The notes below the pieces were generated by a model. It was not told where the DNA came from. It ran no database searches and was given only the letters and a program-made list of their open reading frames with translations. This document shows, piece by piece, positions 8,973 to 17,943 of a DNA stretch of 64,000 bases. The position numbers and the translations under genes are program-made. How positions within the stretch are numbered: position 1 is the first letter of the stretch; every line of letters begins with the position of its first letter. Origin of the DNA: Saccharospirillaceae bacterium (GTDB taxonomy: Bacteria > Pseudomonadota > Gammaproteobacteria > Pseudomonadales > Oceanobacteraceae); the NCBI GenBank assembly GCA_021208685.1, contig JAJOJJ010000016.1:62001-126000 (forward strand). Direction: 5' to 3'.

Positions 8973-9239
8973 ATGGATATTTCCGTTGAAATCAGCAAAT
9001 ACCCTCTGGCCGATGATTACATTCCGGCGATTAAATCGTTTATCGACCGTCTGAATCAGGTTGAAGGCTTAACCATTGTGACCAATACCATGAGTACACA
9101 GGTGTTTGGTGACTATGATCTGGTGATGAATACCTTAAAAGAAGAAATGCGCCTGAGCTGGGAGCAGTTCGGCAAGAGTATTTTTGTCTGCAAATTTATC
9201 GGTAGCAATCTCGATCCGGCACTCAATCCACACGGCTGA
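8973..9239 (+). CDS. Thiamine-binding YkoF/MTH1187-family protein
   Basis: 88 residues (MDISVEISKYPLADDYIPAI...). A longer in-frame ATG at 8931 lies inside the hairpin and would add an unrelated leader; ATG 8973 has GGAG five bases upstream and matches the usual start of the family. The fold expected is a ferredoxin-like beta-alpha-beta unit that binds thiamine or its hydroxymethylpyrimidine part; SKYPL and the FGDYDLVMNTLKEEM segment are typical. No signal peptide, so cytoplasmic. Lying between a riboswitch-controlled receptor and a PnuC-type permease, it probably buffers, senses or hands over imported thiamine. Confidence 0.75.
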   Translation: MDISVEISKYPLADDYIPAIKSFIDRLNQVEGLTIVTNTMSTQVFGDYDLVMNTLKEEMRLSWEQFGKSIFVCKFIGSNLDPALNPHG

Positions 9240-9265
9240 ACACCGACTTTAAGCAGGAGTACATA

Positions 9266-9958
9266 ATGGCGGATATCTGGAGCAATATCGAACAGGCGGC
9301 GCAGGCCATGAACGGCTGGGAACTGGTTGCTGTTATTCTGGGTATTGCCTATTTAGTGCTGGCCATGAAGCAGAGCATCTGGTGCTGGTACGCGGCCTTT
9401 GGCAGTACGGCGATTTTTATCGGGCTGTTCTGGGAAGTCAGTTTGCTGATGGAATCAGCGCTGAATGTGTACTACCTGATCATGGCAATCTATGGCTGGT
9501 GGCTGTGGCGCGGCAATCCAAAGAAAAACGCTCAGAACACAGAAAAATCGGAAGAATTACCGATACAGTCCTGGGGAATAAAGCAGCATTTTTCAGCCAT
9601 TAGCAGTGTGATTGTTCTGAGTGGTATCAGCGGTTATCTGCTCAGCGAAAATACCTCGGCGGTATTGCCTTATCTGGATTCATTCACCACCTGGGGTGCG
9701 GTCATTACCACCTGGATGGTCGCGAAAAAAGTGTTGGAAAACTGGCTCTACTGGATCGTCGTTGACAGTGTTGCTATCTTTTTATACATCGACCGTGAGC
9801 TGTATTTAACAGCGTTACTCATGGCTGTGTACGTGGTATTGGTCATTATTGGCTGGTTTAACTGGTTGCCGCAGTTTAAGGCACAGCTGAAAGCACAACA
9901 GAACCGTGGAGAAAACACCGCGCTGATCACTCCGTCGGCCTGGAAAGTAACCGAATAA
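9266..9958 (+). CDS. pnuT: PnuC-family vitamin permease, probably thiamine (PnuT)
   Basis: 230 residues with about seven membrane segments and the PnuC signature near the C-terminal third (ENWLYWIVVDSVAIFLYI), plus Trp-rich helices (SIWCWYAAFGS, YGWWLWRG). PnuC proteins facilitate diffusion of a vitamin across the inner membrane, with trapping by phosphorylation inside. PnuC itself carries nicotinamide riboside; relatives encoded downstream of TPP riboswitches carry thiamine and are called PnuT. The riboswitch, the receptor and the following kinase favour PnuT here. Ribosome site GCAGGAG eight bases before ATG. The symbol rests on context, not on substrate residues. Confidence 0.82.
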   Translation: MADIWSNIEQAAQAMNGWELVAVILGIAYLVLAMKQSIWCWYAAFGSTAIFIGLFWEVSLLMESALNVYYLIMAIYGWWLWRGNPKKNAQNTEKSEELPIQSWGIKQHFSAISSVIVLSGISGYLLSENTSAVLPYLDSFTTWGAVITTWMVAKKVLENWLYWIVVDSVAIFLYIDRELYLTALLMAVYVVLVIIGWFNWLPQFKAQLKAQQNRGENTALITPSAWKVTE

Positions 9959-9986
9959 CAACAATAACAACAATAAGGCGATGCCA

Positions 9987-10844
9987 ATGCTGCAACCGAT
10001 TTTAAATGACTGGCCACAGTGGAAACTGTGCAGCGAAGCCCCTGCGCCGGATAACATCAGTCCTCTGCCCGGAGGTCTGACCAACCATTGCTATCGGTTG
10101 CGTTTGCCAGAGGGCGAGTATGTGTTGCGGGTAGAAGGGCGGAATTCCAGAGCACTGGACATTAACCGCGCAGCCGAATTAAAAGTGCATCATCTGGTAG
10201 CCGATCACGGGCTGACTCCTGCCATTCGCTTTCGTTCTGAAACACGTCATTACTGGATAAGGGATTATGTGCCGGGAATGCCGCTGACCCAACAGCAACT
10301 CCATTTGCCGCTGCTGTTAACCATGGCGCAGCAATTACAACAGTTGCACCAGCTGCCATCTCCGCCCGGCGTTCCGGCGCTGAGTATCAGCGAAAAAGCC
10401 GGTCGTTACTGGGATACCATTACTGCGCAATGTGCGGTAATGGATGCCTCCTCCGTTGCTGCGGAAGAGCTATTGGCGCTGCGCGGTCCGCTGCAGAGTT
10501 TACTCAGTGGCGCACCGGATAATCAGCGCTGCCTGTGTCATATGGACCCGACGGCCCCGAACTGGATTCAGACGGCCGATAGCAAACTGGTATTGCTTGA
10601 CTGGGAATACGCAGCCATTGGTCATCCGTTATGGGATCTGGCTGCTTTATTACAGGGCGTGGATTTATCCGCCGATGATGAACAGACCCTGCTGCAGGCC
10701 TATGGTTTAAAACACTATCGTGGCTGGGAATTCGCCAAAACACAGATGAGCTATCTGGCCGCACTCTGGTATCGGGCGCAGGGATTGTGGAGTGACCGTG
10801 AGCTGATTGCTTATTTAAATGGCCTTAAGGCATTGGCGGAGTGA
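9987..10844 (+). CDS. APH/choline-kinase-fold kinase, probably thiamine kinase
   Basis: 285 residues from ATG 9987. ATG 9981, two codons earlier, has its AAGG only two bases away, so 9987 with an eight-base gap is preferred. Kinase landmarks: nucleotide loop LPGGLTNHCYRL, Brenner-type catalytic loop LCHMDPTAPNWI, and metal-binding LLDWEYAAIGHPLWDLA. ThiK, which phosphorylates thiamine to thiamine monophosphate in salvage, belongs to this fold. Being last in a TPP-riboswitch operon with a PnuC-type facilitator, it would provide metabolic trapping of imported thiamine. A short tandem repeat (AACAAT units, 9954-9975) fills the gap after the permease gene. Choline or another amino alcohol is an alternative substrate. 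Confidence 0.78.
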   Translation: MLQPILNDWPQWKLCSEAPAPDNISPLPGGLTNHCYRLRLPEGEYVLRVEGRNSRALDINRAAELKVHHLVADHGLTPAIRFRSETRHYWIRDYVPGMPLTQQQLHLPLLLTMAQQLQQLHQLPSPPGVPALSISEKAGRYWDTITAQCAVMDASSVAAEELLALRGPLQSLLSGAPDNQRCLCHMDPTAPNWIQTADSKLVLLDWEYAAIGHPLWDLAALLQGVDLSADDEQTLLQAYGLKHYRGWEFAKTQMSYLAALWYRAQGLWSDRELIAYLNGLKALAE

Positions 10845-10918
10845 TGGCTCCGCTATCACTATCAGTATCATATCTGTGGTAATCTTATAATTAATAATTT
10901 TGTAGCTTGGATTCATGG

Positions 10919-12925
10919 ATGAAATTTTTACGTACGCTGCTTCCTATTTTTACATGCGCAGCTGCTGTATCGGGCTGTATTTTTGATCATGATAAATCCC
11001 AATCAGATGCCAATACGTCTTATATTCCAATCAAAGGGTTGCACTATGAGTCGGCATCTTATGCAGGATATACCAACACTGAGGGTGAGTATCGTGCCAA
11101 TAAAGGTGAGACCACTACCTTTTCAATAGGCCAAACCAGAATTGGTTCATTCGAGAGCGAATCATCACTGACACTAGATGATTTTCTAGCGACGAATCTT
11201 CCTGATAACGAGCAGGCTGTTGCTGCTGCACTGAGCTCTGATTCAGATGGCAGCTTTCACCGTATGGCAAATATAGCGGCATTGCTGATGGTGCTGGATT
11301 ATGATCAGAACCCCAGCAATGGGATAGACCTGAGTAACTGGCAGGGTAGTAATAGCCTGCCACCTGTTGATCTTAATCAGAATCTGTATAGGTTTTTCTA
11401 TTTAACACTCGCTGAACTGGCGCAGAGTAAGGGGCTGACTCGCCGAAATCTGGCGGTATCGGAACCATTGAGTTTTATCTATCGTCTTGCAGGTATTCAG
11501 GTTGAGGTCGAAATGCCAGACAAACTGAATAATCGACCAATCTTTGAATATGATTCTCAGGGACGCATAACCAAATACCGGGTGTATGGAGATTCAGTAT
11601 TTTCTTCCGAGTTATCATATCGTTCTGATGGACGTATCTCCGAATTTCACTTTCCGGAAATATCGATTGTCGGAATGGATTATTCGGTGATTTATAATTC
11701 AGATTTTAGACCAACTCAGCGCTATGAAAAATATGAAAGTAAACTCTTTAAATACGACAGCTCTGGTTTTCTGGAAGCTATTACTGAAGCATTTTTTGGA
11801 ATAATAGATCAGGGTGAATTTAGTTACAGCTATAATTCTGATGGCGGGATTCAACGCACAACCGAAAAATGCGACACTAATTTCGATGGTGTGACAGATA
11901 AAACAACTCAGATTAGCCATTATTTGAATAACTCAGGTAATTTTAGTCGTCGCGATGTGAGTATTAATAACGATGCAAACGGTTCTGAATATATCCGGAT
12001 CAGTGAACGTTATCATTATGATATCGGAGGAAATATATCAGGCTATGTTTATGAAAAAAATAATGCTATGACCGTGGAGATGCTAAAACAGATAAAGAAA
12101 GACTTTATCCGTACTGATACTGGCAAACTTCAGTCCTATAGTGAACAGGTTAAATATAATGACGGAGGGTGGCATAAGCAGAGTCTTACCTTTAATGAAA
12201 GTGGGAAAATATTACGCAAAATTTATTCTGATGGAACCGACGATGTACTGGGTGGTGAGAGTGTTTATGACTATCAATACGATAATGCTGGTAATCAGAC
12301 TCAGTATAAAAAAAATACCGACAGTCAAGGTGACGGAGTTGTTGATGTAATCAGCGTTATTGACAGTCAGTACTCAGATTCTGGTCAGTTTCTGGCGTCA
12401 AAGGAAATCAGAAAAACCCGTGGAATTGTCGATTATTATCAGGTGAAAAAAAATATCTACAATGATCAAGGGAGATTGACCATCGCCAAAACAGAGACAG
12501 ACAGTGATGGGAATGGAATAACCGATTCAATCATCACAACCACATCAATTTATAATGACAGCGGCGACTTAATTCTTGGTCAGTCAGTGTTGTATCAGGA
12601 TGGCAATGGTGTAACTGAATCGATAACAGAGTCATCTTTCACTTATACGGCGAGCGGTCATATAGCATCGAAGCATCTGATTCAGGACAAGGATGGTGAT
12701 GGTACTGTTGATTTCCGTGATGATATTTTCTACGGCTATAAACATCGTGCAGATGGCCTGTCTTATCTGGTTGAAAACAACATTCCAATTAATGATCTGA
12801 CAGAGTGGCATAAATATGCTTTGGCCAGTGATTTCTGGCTGCAACATCTGCATGCTATGGGGCAGGCAGAACTTATGGAAAGTATTTTTAATAAACGGCA
12901 GTGGACGGTGCGACCTGATAACTAA
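10919..12925 (+). CDS. Lipoprotein with YD-like repeats and calcium-loop insertions
   Basis: 668 residues from ATG 10919; a TTG at 10907 in frame is less likely because the lipoprotein signal MKFLRTLLPIFTCAAAVSGC starts exactly at the ATG. Residues 20-180 have no clear family. From about 200 a repeated unit of the RHS/YD kind appears (FEYDSQGRITKY, LSYRSDGRISEF, FKYDSSGFLEAI, YQYDNAGNQTQY, NIYNDQGRLTIA, FTYTASGHIASK). In the second half these units alternate with calcium-type loops (DTNFDGVTD, DSQGDGVVD, DSDGNGITD, DKDGDGTVD). Probably a surface-exposed beta-rich lipoprotein. Coding sequence is clearly AT-richer than its neighbours, suggesting acquisition. No catalytic domain recognised; the tail overlaps the convergent thrB by four bases. 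Confidence 0.72.
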   Translation: MKFLRTLLPIFTCAAAVSGCIFDHDKSQSDANTSYIPIKGLHYESASYAGYTNTEGEYRANKGETTTFSIGQTRIGSFESESSLTLDDFLATNLPDNEQAVAAALSSDSDGSFHRMANIAALLMVLDYDQNPSNGIDLSNWQGSNSLPPVDLNQNLYRFFYLTLAELAQSKGLTRRNLAVSEPLSFIYRLAGIQVEVEMPDKLNNRPIFEYDSQGRITKYRVYGDSVFSSELSYRSDGRISEFHFPEISIVGMDYSVIYNSDFRPTQRYEKYESKLFKYDSSGFLEAITEAFFGIIDQGEFSYSYNSDGGIQRTTEKCDTNFDGVTDKTTQISHYLNNSGNFSRRDVSINNDANGSEYIRISERYHYDIGGNISGYVYEKNNAMTVEMLKQIKKDFIRTDTGKLQSYSEQVKYNDGGWHKQSLTFNESGKILRKIYSDGTDDVLGGESVYDYQYDNAGNQTQYKKNTDSQGDGVVDVISVIDSQYSDSGQFLASKEIRKTRGIVDYYQVKKNIYNDQGRLTIAKTETDSDGNGITDSIITTTSIYNDSGDLILGQSVLYQDGNGVTESITESSFTYTASGHIASKHLIQDKDGDGTVDFRDDIFYGYKHRADGLSYLVENNIPINDLTEWHKYALASDFWLQHLHAMGQAELMESIFNKRQWTVRPDN

Positions 12926-13881
12926 TTGGCTGTAACGGTTCTGCGTGCCAGTAGTTTATTCTTAAACTCCGCCGGATCTTTCTGCAGAGCCATTTCCCCG
13001 GTCTGTTGCTGTTGAATGCGGCGGGTCAATAATCGGCTCAGCCAGAAGCGCAGGGCCGCGCCTCTTAACACTAAATTCCAGCTGTTTTTTTCGGCACTAT
13101 TTAATGGTCGTACACGTTCGTAGCCGTTAAATAACGCTTCCACACAACCGGCTTTCCACTCGCCGTTAATATCGCAGCACCAGTCGTTGGCGACGATGGC
13201 GAGGTCGTAAAGCAGTGCGCCGTCGCAGGCGTTGTACAAATCGAGGATGGCACCAACCTGACCATCAGCGGTAAAAAGCGCATTGTCGTGAAACAGATCA
13301 CCGTGAATCCAGCCCTGCGGCAGACTCAGCCACTGGGCGCGGTGCTGTGTCTGAAAGTGCAGTTCGTCTTCAAGCAGCCTCTGTTCTTCACGGGTTACAT
13401 CGTTGCTCAGCTCCGGGCTGACGGTAATCCACCAGTCAAAACCACGGCTGTCACTGCGGCGGTTATGCAGCGGCAGGGCAGCCAGATGCAGTTCCGCCAG
13501 CGCCTGCCCAATCGCCCCGCAATGCTGAGGCTGAGGGTTGAGGATGTGCTCGCCGGGCAGGCGTGGGCAAAGGATGGCCGGTTTGTCTTTCAGACTGTGC
13601 AGCCATTCGCCATTGCCTGCGGCCAGTGGTGCCGGAACCTGCAGTCCCTGTTGCCCCAGATGATGCGCCAGACGTACAAATTCACGCACTTCACAGCGGT
13701 TGTGGTGTTCAAACAGGGTGAGCACATACTCACTCTGTCGGCCTTGCTGCTGGCAGGTAACGAAGTAGTTGGTGTTCTCGATACCGGCGGCGATGCCTTT
13801 GTATGAAACTAACGTACCTAATTCAAATCGGGCGAGAAAGGCTTCGGTGTCGCGCGGGTTCAGCGAGGTGTAAACAGACAT
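12922..13881 (-). CDS. thrB: Homoserine kinase, APH-type
   Basis: 319 residues. Catalyses ATP-dependent phosphorylation of L-homoserine in threonine synthesis. It is the protein-kinase-like homoserine kinase of Pseudomonas rather than the GHMP type of E. coli: MSVYTSLNPRDTEAFLARF at the start, glycine loop GIAAGIENTNYF, catalytic loop WIHGDLFHDNALF and metal motif ILDLYNACDGALLYDLA. Its position next to a DUF2782 gene and polA is the arrangement known in Pseudomonas. Length is normal. Confidence 0.93.
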   Translation of the reverse strand: MSVYTSLNPRDTEAFLARFELGTLVSYKGIAAGIENTNYFVTCQQQGRQSEYVLTLFEHHNRCEVREFVRLAHHLGQQGLQVPAPLAAGNGEWLHSLKDKPAILCPRLPGEHILNPQPQHCGAIGQALAELHLAALPLHNRRSDSRGFDWWITVSPELSNDVTREEQRLLEDELHFQTQHRAQWLSLPQGWIHGDLFHDNALFTADGQVGAILDLYNACDGALLYDLAIVANDWCCDINGEWKAGCVEALFNGYERVRPLNSAEKNSWNLVLRGAALRFWLSRLLTRRIQQQQTGEMALQKDPAEFKNKLLARRTVTAN

Positions 13882-14032
13882 GGGGAGTATCCGGAGGTCA
13901 GCAGGCTAATGGTGACGGGTGGTGTAATGGGCATTGCTTCAGGCTGTATTGCCAGTAGCGCCTCAGGCTGCGCCATACTGGCAGTCATGCCTGGCGGGGT
14001 TAATCGCCCGACAGGCTTAAAACATGCGCTGA

Positions 14033-14317
14033 TTACCAGCGGAAGATAACCCATTTCGGCACGCGTATTTGCGGGTTATCTTTGCGCACAAATTCGTTGC
14101 TTTCCTGTTCCGAAGGAATCAGGTAATAAGCCGGGCCGACTTTGGGAACCACTTTGATCTCGCTGATTTCGCCGTTAATGCGGAATTCATAATAGGTATT
14201 ATCGCCATCATTGCGGATGGTGACGGTCTCACCGGCCGGGTCGGCTGCAAGGGCGCTGCCGCTGGCCAGCAGAGCCGGAACAAACAGGATTGTCGCCAGA
14301 AGTTGCTGAATCTTCAT
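14033..14317 (-). CDS. DUF2782 small periplasmic protein
   Basis: 94 residues with a clean signal peptide (LLATILFVPALLASGSALA) and a compact remainder ending PQIRVPKWVIFRW, the conserved end of DUF2782 proteins. Function unknown. In Pseudomonas the same gene sits between polA and thrB, as here. It is separated from thrB by about 150 bases in which I see no gene, and is divergent from polA. Confidence 0.88.
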   Translation of the reverse strand: MKIQQLLATILFVPALLASGSALAADPAGETVTIRNDGDNTYYEFRINGEISEIKVVPKVGPAYYLIPSEQESNEFVRKDNPQIRVPKWVIFRW

Positions 14318-14403
14318 GGTAAACTGCGCCTCAATAATGAATCTTCTGGTGGCATTGTACGCCGCCCGCCACCGAAACCCCAGCCAAGGATTTGACCAAT
14401 ATC

Positions 14404-17193
14404 ATGTCTAAGCCAGTGATTCTCGTCGATGGTTCGTCCTATCTGTTCCGCGCCTTCCATGCGATTCCGCTTTTGACCAACTCCAAAGGTCTGCACACCA
14501 ATGCCATCAAAGGCGTGATCAGCATGATCAAACGCCTGCAAAAAGACTACCCCGGCTCACAGCTGGTGGTGGTGTTTGATGCCAAAGGCAAAACCTTCCG
14601 CAACGATATTTATGCCGACTACAAAGCCCATCGTCCGCCGATGCCGGACGAACTGCGTGAGCAGATTGAACCTATCCACAATATTATCCGCGCGATGGGT
14701 TTACCGCTGCTGATTATCGACGGGGTAGAGGCGGATGACGTGATCGGCACGCTGGCATCGCAGGCCATTGAGCATAATCAGGATGTGGTGATTTCCACCG
14801 GCGATAAAGATATGGCGCAGCTGGTCAACAGCCATGTGTCATTAATCAACACCATGACCGACACCTTCCTTGATGTGGATGGCGTTAAAGAAAAATTCGG
14901 CGTACCGCCTGAACACATCATCGACTACCTCGCTTTAATGGGCGACAAAGTTGATAACATTCCCGGTGTGCCTAAAGTCGGTGAAAAAACGGCGGTCGGA
15001 TTGGTCGCAGGCTTAGGCAGTCTGGAAACGATTTACGACAACCTCGATAAAGTCGCTGCGCTGGAATTCCGTGGTGCAAAAACCATGGCTGCCCGTCTGC
15101 AAGAACATAAAGAGCAGGCGCTGTTATCGAAAGTGCTGGCCACCATTAAATGCGATGTCGATCTGGAATTCAGCCTGCCGGAAATTAAAAGCCACGAGGC
15201 CGATAATGCTCAGCTGCTGGAATTATTCCGCGATATGGAATTTAAAGCCTGGATTGCCGAGCTGAGTAATTCAGCCGATGATGCTCCTGCGTTTGAATTA
15301 ACCGCGTCAGCCGGATCAGTGTCTGGTCAGCAGCAGGCCGCCGAACAGGCCATGGCCGCCGCATTCAGTGGTGACACTCAATACGATATTATTTTTACCC
15401 AGACAGAACTGGATGTCTGGCTGGAGAAGCTTAAAACAGCAGAACTCTTTGCCTTCGATACGGAAACCACCTCGCTTAATTATAAAGAAGCCCGCATTGT
15501 CGGTGTCTCCTTTGCGGTGGAAGCGGGCAAAGCCGCCTATGTACCGCTGGCACACGATACCGGATGCATTCCTGAAGGTAAAACCCAGCTCAACCGAGAA
15601 GACGTTTTAGCGCAGCTTCAGCCCATTCTGGAAAGCGAGACGTATAAAAAAGTCGGCCAGCATATGAAATACGATATGCACGTACTGGCGAACCATGGCA
15701 TTCATCTGCGTGGTGTGCAATTCGACACCATGATTGAATCCTATATTCTCGACTCGGTTGCTACCCGTCACGATATGGACAGCCTGGCGCTGAAATATCT
15801 GGGCCATAAAAATATCAGCTTTGAAGACATTGCCGGTAAAGGCGCCAAACAGCTGACCTTTAATCAGATTCATACCGATAAGGCCGGGCCTTATGCCGCC
15901 GAAGACGCCGATATTACCCTGCGTCTGCATCAGCGTTTATGGCCGGAATTACAGGCCGTACCAAGTCTGCAAAAAGTCTTTGAAGACATTGAAATGCCGG
16001 TTATGCCCATCCTCTGCGCGATGGAAGAAACCGGTGCATTAATTGATGCTGATTTATTGCATGAACAAAGCCAGCAGATCGAACAACGTCTGCAACAGCT
16101 GGAGCAGGAAGCCCACAATGCCGCCGGTCAGGTGTTTAATTTAAGCTCGCCCAAGCAGCTGGGCGACATCCTGTTTGAAAAACAGCAGCTGCCGGTTAAA
16201 AAGAAAACCCCAAAAGGTGCGCCATCCACCGCTGAAGAAGTGCTGCAGGAACTGGCCGACGACGGTTACGAGCTGCCTAAGTTGCTGATGGAACATCGTG
16301 GTCTGGCGAAATTAAAAAGCACCTATACCGATAAGCTGCCATTAATGATTGCGCCGGAATCCGGCCGGGTACATACCTCTTACCATCAGGCGGTAGCGGC
16401 AACCGGACGTTTATCTTCTACCGACCCTAACCTGCAGAATATTCCGATCCGCTCGGAAGAAGGCCGGAAAATCCGTCAGGCCTTTATTGCGCCAGCCGGT
16501 TATAAACTGGTCGCTGCGGATTACAGTCAGATTGAACTGCGCATTATGGCGCATCTTTCTGATGATCCGAGTCTGCTGAAAGCCTTTGCCGAGGGCCGCG
16601 ATATTCACCGCGCAACCGCCGCTGAAGTGTTTGGTGAAACGGAAGAAAACGTCAGCGATAACCAGCGCCGTGCCGCCAAAGCCATTAACTTTGGATTGAT
16701 TTACGGCATGTCGGCCTTTGGTTTGGCGAAACAGATTGGCGTTGGTCGTGGTGAAGCACAAGATTACGTGAACCTGTATTTCCAGCGTTATCCGGGGGTG
16801 CGCGATTATATGGATAACACCCGTGAACACGCCAAAGAACAGGGCTTTGTCGAAACCATTTTCGGTCGCCGTTTATACCTGCCGGAAATCCGCGCGAAAA
16901 ATGCTCCGCGTCGCCAGCATGCCGAGCGTACCGCGATTAACGCGCCGATGCAGGGTTCCGCTGCTGATATTATCAAACGCGCCATGATCCGCGTTGCGGC
17001 CTGGTTACCCGACAGCGGGTTTGATGCACGTATGCTGATGCAGGTACACGATGAACTGATTCTGGAGGTGAAGGAAGATCAGGCGGAAGCCTTTGCGGCA
17101 GAACTTAAACAGCACATGGAACAGGCGGCAGAATTAAAAGTGCCGTTAGTGGTGGAAGCCGGAATGGGTGATAACTGGGAGCAGGCGCACTGA
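14404..17193 (+). CDS. polA: DNA polymerase I
   Basis: 929 residues from ATG 14404 (MSKPVILVDGSSYLFRAFHA, the usual start). A TTG at 14392 sits one base from the AAGGA and is rejected. Three domains: 5'-nuclease (about 1-290, with DGVEADDVIGTLA and MGDKVDNIPGV), 3'-5' exonuclease (about 325-510, FDTETTS with D352 and E354, so proofreading should be active) and the polymerase (motif A DYSQIELR at 706, motif B RRAAKAINFGLIYG, motif C VHDE with H882). Removes RNA primers and fills repair gaps. The last 87 bases of this gene are copied downstream of the RAYT gene at 17972-18058. Confidence 0.98.
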   Translation: MSKPVILVDGSSYLFRAFHAIPLLTNSKGLHTNAIKGVISMIKRLQKDYPGSQLVVVFDAKGKTFRNDIYADYKAHRPPMPDELREQIEPIHNIIRAMGLPLLIIDGVEADDVIGTLASQAIEHNQDVVISTGDKDMAQLVNSHVSLINTMTDTFLDVDGVKEKFGVPPEHIIDYLALMGDKVDNIPGVPKVGEKTAVGLVAGLGSLETIYDNLDKVAALEFRGAKTMAARLQEHKEQALLSKVLATIKCDVDLEFSLPEIKSHEADNAQLLELFRDMEFKAWIAELSNSADDAPAFELTASAGSVSGQQQAAEQAMAAAFSGDTQYDIIFTQTELDVWLEKLKTAELFAFDTETTSLNYKEARIVGVSFAVEAGKAAYVPLAHDTGCIPEGKTQLNREDVLAQLQPILESETYKKVGQHMKYDMHVLANHGIHLRGVQFDTMIESYILDSVATRHDMDSLALKYLGHKNISFEDIAGKGAKQLTFNQIHTDKAGPYAAEDADITLRLHQRLWPELQAVPSLQKVFEDIEMPVMPILCAMEETGALIDADLLHEQSQQIEQRLQQLEQEAHNAAGQVFNLSSPKQLGDILFEKQQLPVKKKTPKGAPSTAEEVLQELADDGYELPKLLMEHRGLAKLKSTYTDKLPLMIAPESGRVHTSYHQAVAATGRLSSTDPNLQNIPIRSEEGRKIRQAFIAPAGYKLVAADYSQIELRIMAHLSDDPSLLKAFAEGRDIHRATAAEVFGETEENVSDNQRRAAKAINFGLIYGMSAFGLAKQIGVGRGEAQDYVNLYFQRYPGVRDYMDNTREHAKEQGFVETIFGRRLYLPEIRAKNAPRRQHAERTAINAPMQGSAADIIKRAMIRVAAWLPDSGFDARMLMQVHDELILEVKEDQAEAFAAELKQHMEQAAELKVPLVVEAGMGDNWEQAH

Positions 17194-17215
17194 TTTTTTG
17201 TCTGGTGGTTTGTCT

Positions 17216-17390
17216 GGTGGGCAGTGCCCACCCTACGGAGCTGGCCTTGCTCACCTTGCGGATCTGCACTATTTTCAGGATTCAATATAGTAGGGTGGGC
17301 ACTGCCCACCAATCATTACAGTATATTCGGCATTCGGCATTCGGCATTCGGCATTCGGGGTTCAATAAGGTAGGGTGGGCACTGCCCACC
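17216..17390. repeat. REP palindromes, left cluster (three copies)
   Basis: Three copies of the palindrome GGTGGGCAGTGCCCACC with a conserved CTAC tail: 17216-17236 forward, 17290-17310 and 17370-17390 in reverse orientation (GTAGGGTGGGCACTGCCC). Such paired, inverted short palindromes flanking a REP-associated transposase gene are its expected substrates. Between the second and third copies lies a 7-bp tandem repeat. Confidence 0.92.
17325..17359. repeat. 7-bp tandem repeat (ATTCGGC)n
   Basis: Four perfect ATTCGGC units and a fifth ending ATTCGGG. The duplicated copy of this region at about 18190 has a single unit, showing that the repeat number has changed since the duplication. Confidence 0.9.
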
Positions 17391-17429
17391 AACCTTAAGC
17401 ATATAAAAAATTGATCAAAGGAACGGATC

Positions 17430-17936
17430 ATGTCTTATTATCGGCGGGCCAAAGCCCCTGGGGGAACATTCTTTTTTACTATTGTAACGGCAAAAAGAAA
17501 GCCGTTATTGATTGCGCCTGATGTCCGGCAGGCATTGCGTGAAAGCATCTTACATGTTCGTCAGACTCAACCATTCGATATTGTTGCCTGGGTTCTCTTG
17601 CCTGATCATATGCATTGCGTCTGGACTTTACCTGAGGGTGATGACGATTACTCCAGCCGGATAGGAAAGATAAAAAGGCTGACCAGCAAGCATTTGGGTT
17701 ATAGCGGCGAAAGAGATTCAGGCCTTTGGCAACGAAGATTCTGGGAACACCAGATCAGAGATGAGAAAGACTTGATTCGTCATATCGAATACATATTTAT
17801 TAATCCTGTTAAGCATGGCCTGTGCTCTGCGGTGGCCGAATGGCCATATTCATCGTTTCATCGCTATGTGAAACAGGGGATATATCCGCAGGATTGGGCA
17901 AGCAGTGAATATTTAACAGATGATTTCGGAGAGTGA
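17430..17936 (+). mobile_element. REP-associated tyrosine transposase (RAYT)
   Basis: 168 residues of the IS200/IS605-like Y1 transposase superfamily. The HUH pair is in LPDHMHCVW and the catalytic tyrosine in HIEYIFINPVKHGL, followed by the WPYSSFH segment typical of RAYTs. AAAGGA lies upstream of ATG. RAYTs are single-copy chromosomal enzymes that nick and join REP palindromes and are thought to spread them. It is flanked by three REP palindromes on the left and four on the right. No frameshift or missing catalytic residue is seen, so it could be active. Confidence 0.93.
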
Positions 17937-17943
17937 TTTTCTT

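Noticed and set aside
12922-13881. Second aminoglycoside resistance-like kinase
   Set aside because: Sequence start and gene neighbourhood match ThrB of Pseudomonas; no resistance function implied.
13860-14054. 64-codon minus-strand frame between thrB and the DUF2782 gene
   Set aside because: Overlaps both neighbours' ends, has no ribosome site and no recognisable domain.
17079-17312. Short minus-strand frame with VGSAHPT and VGTAHQT repeats, also at 17809-18177
   Set aside because: These peptides are translations of the REP palindromes and of antisense polA, a known source of false proteins.
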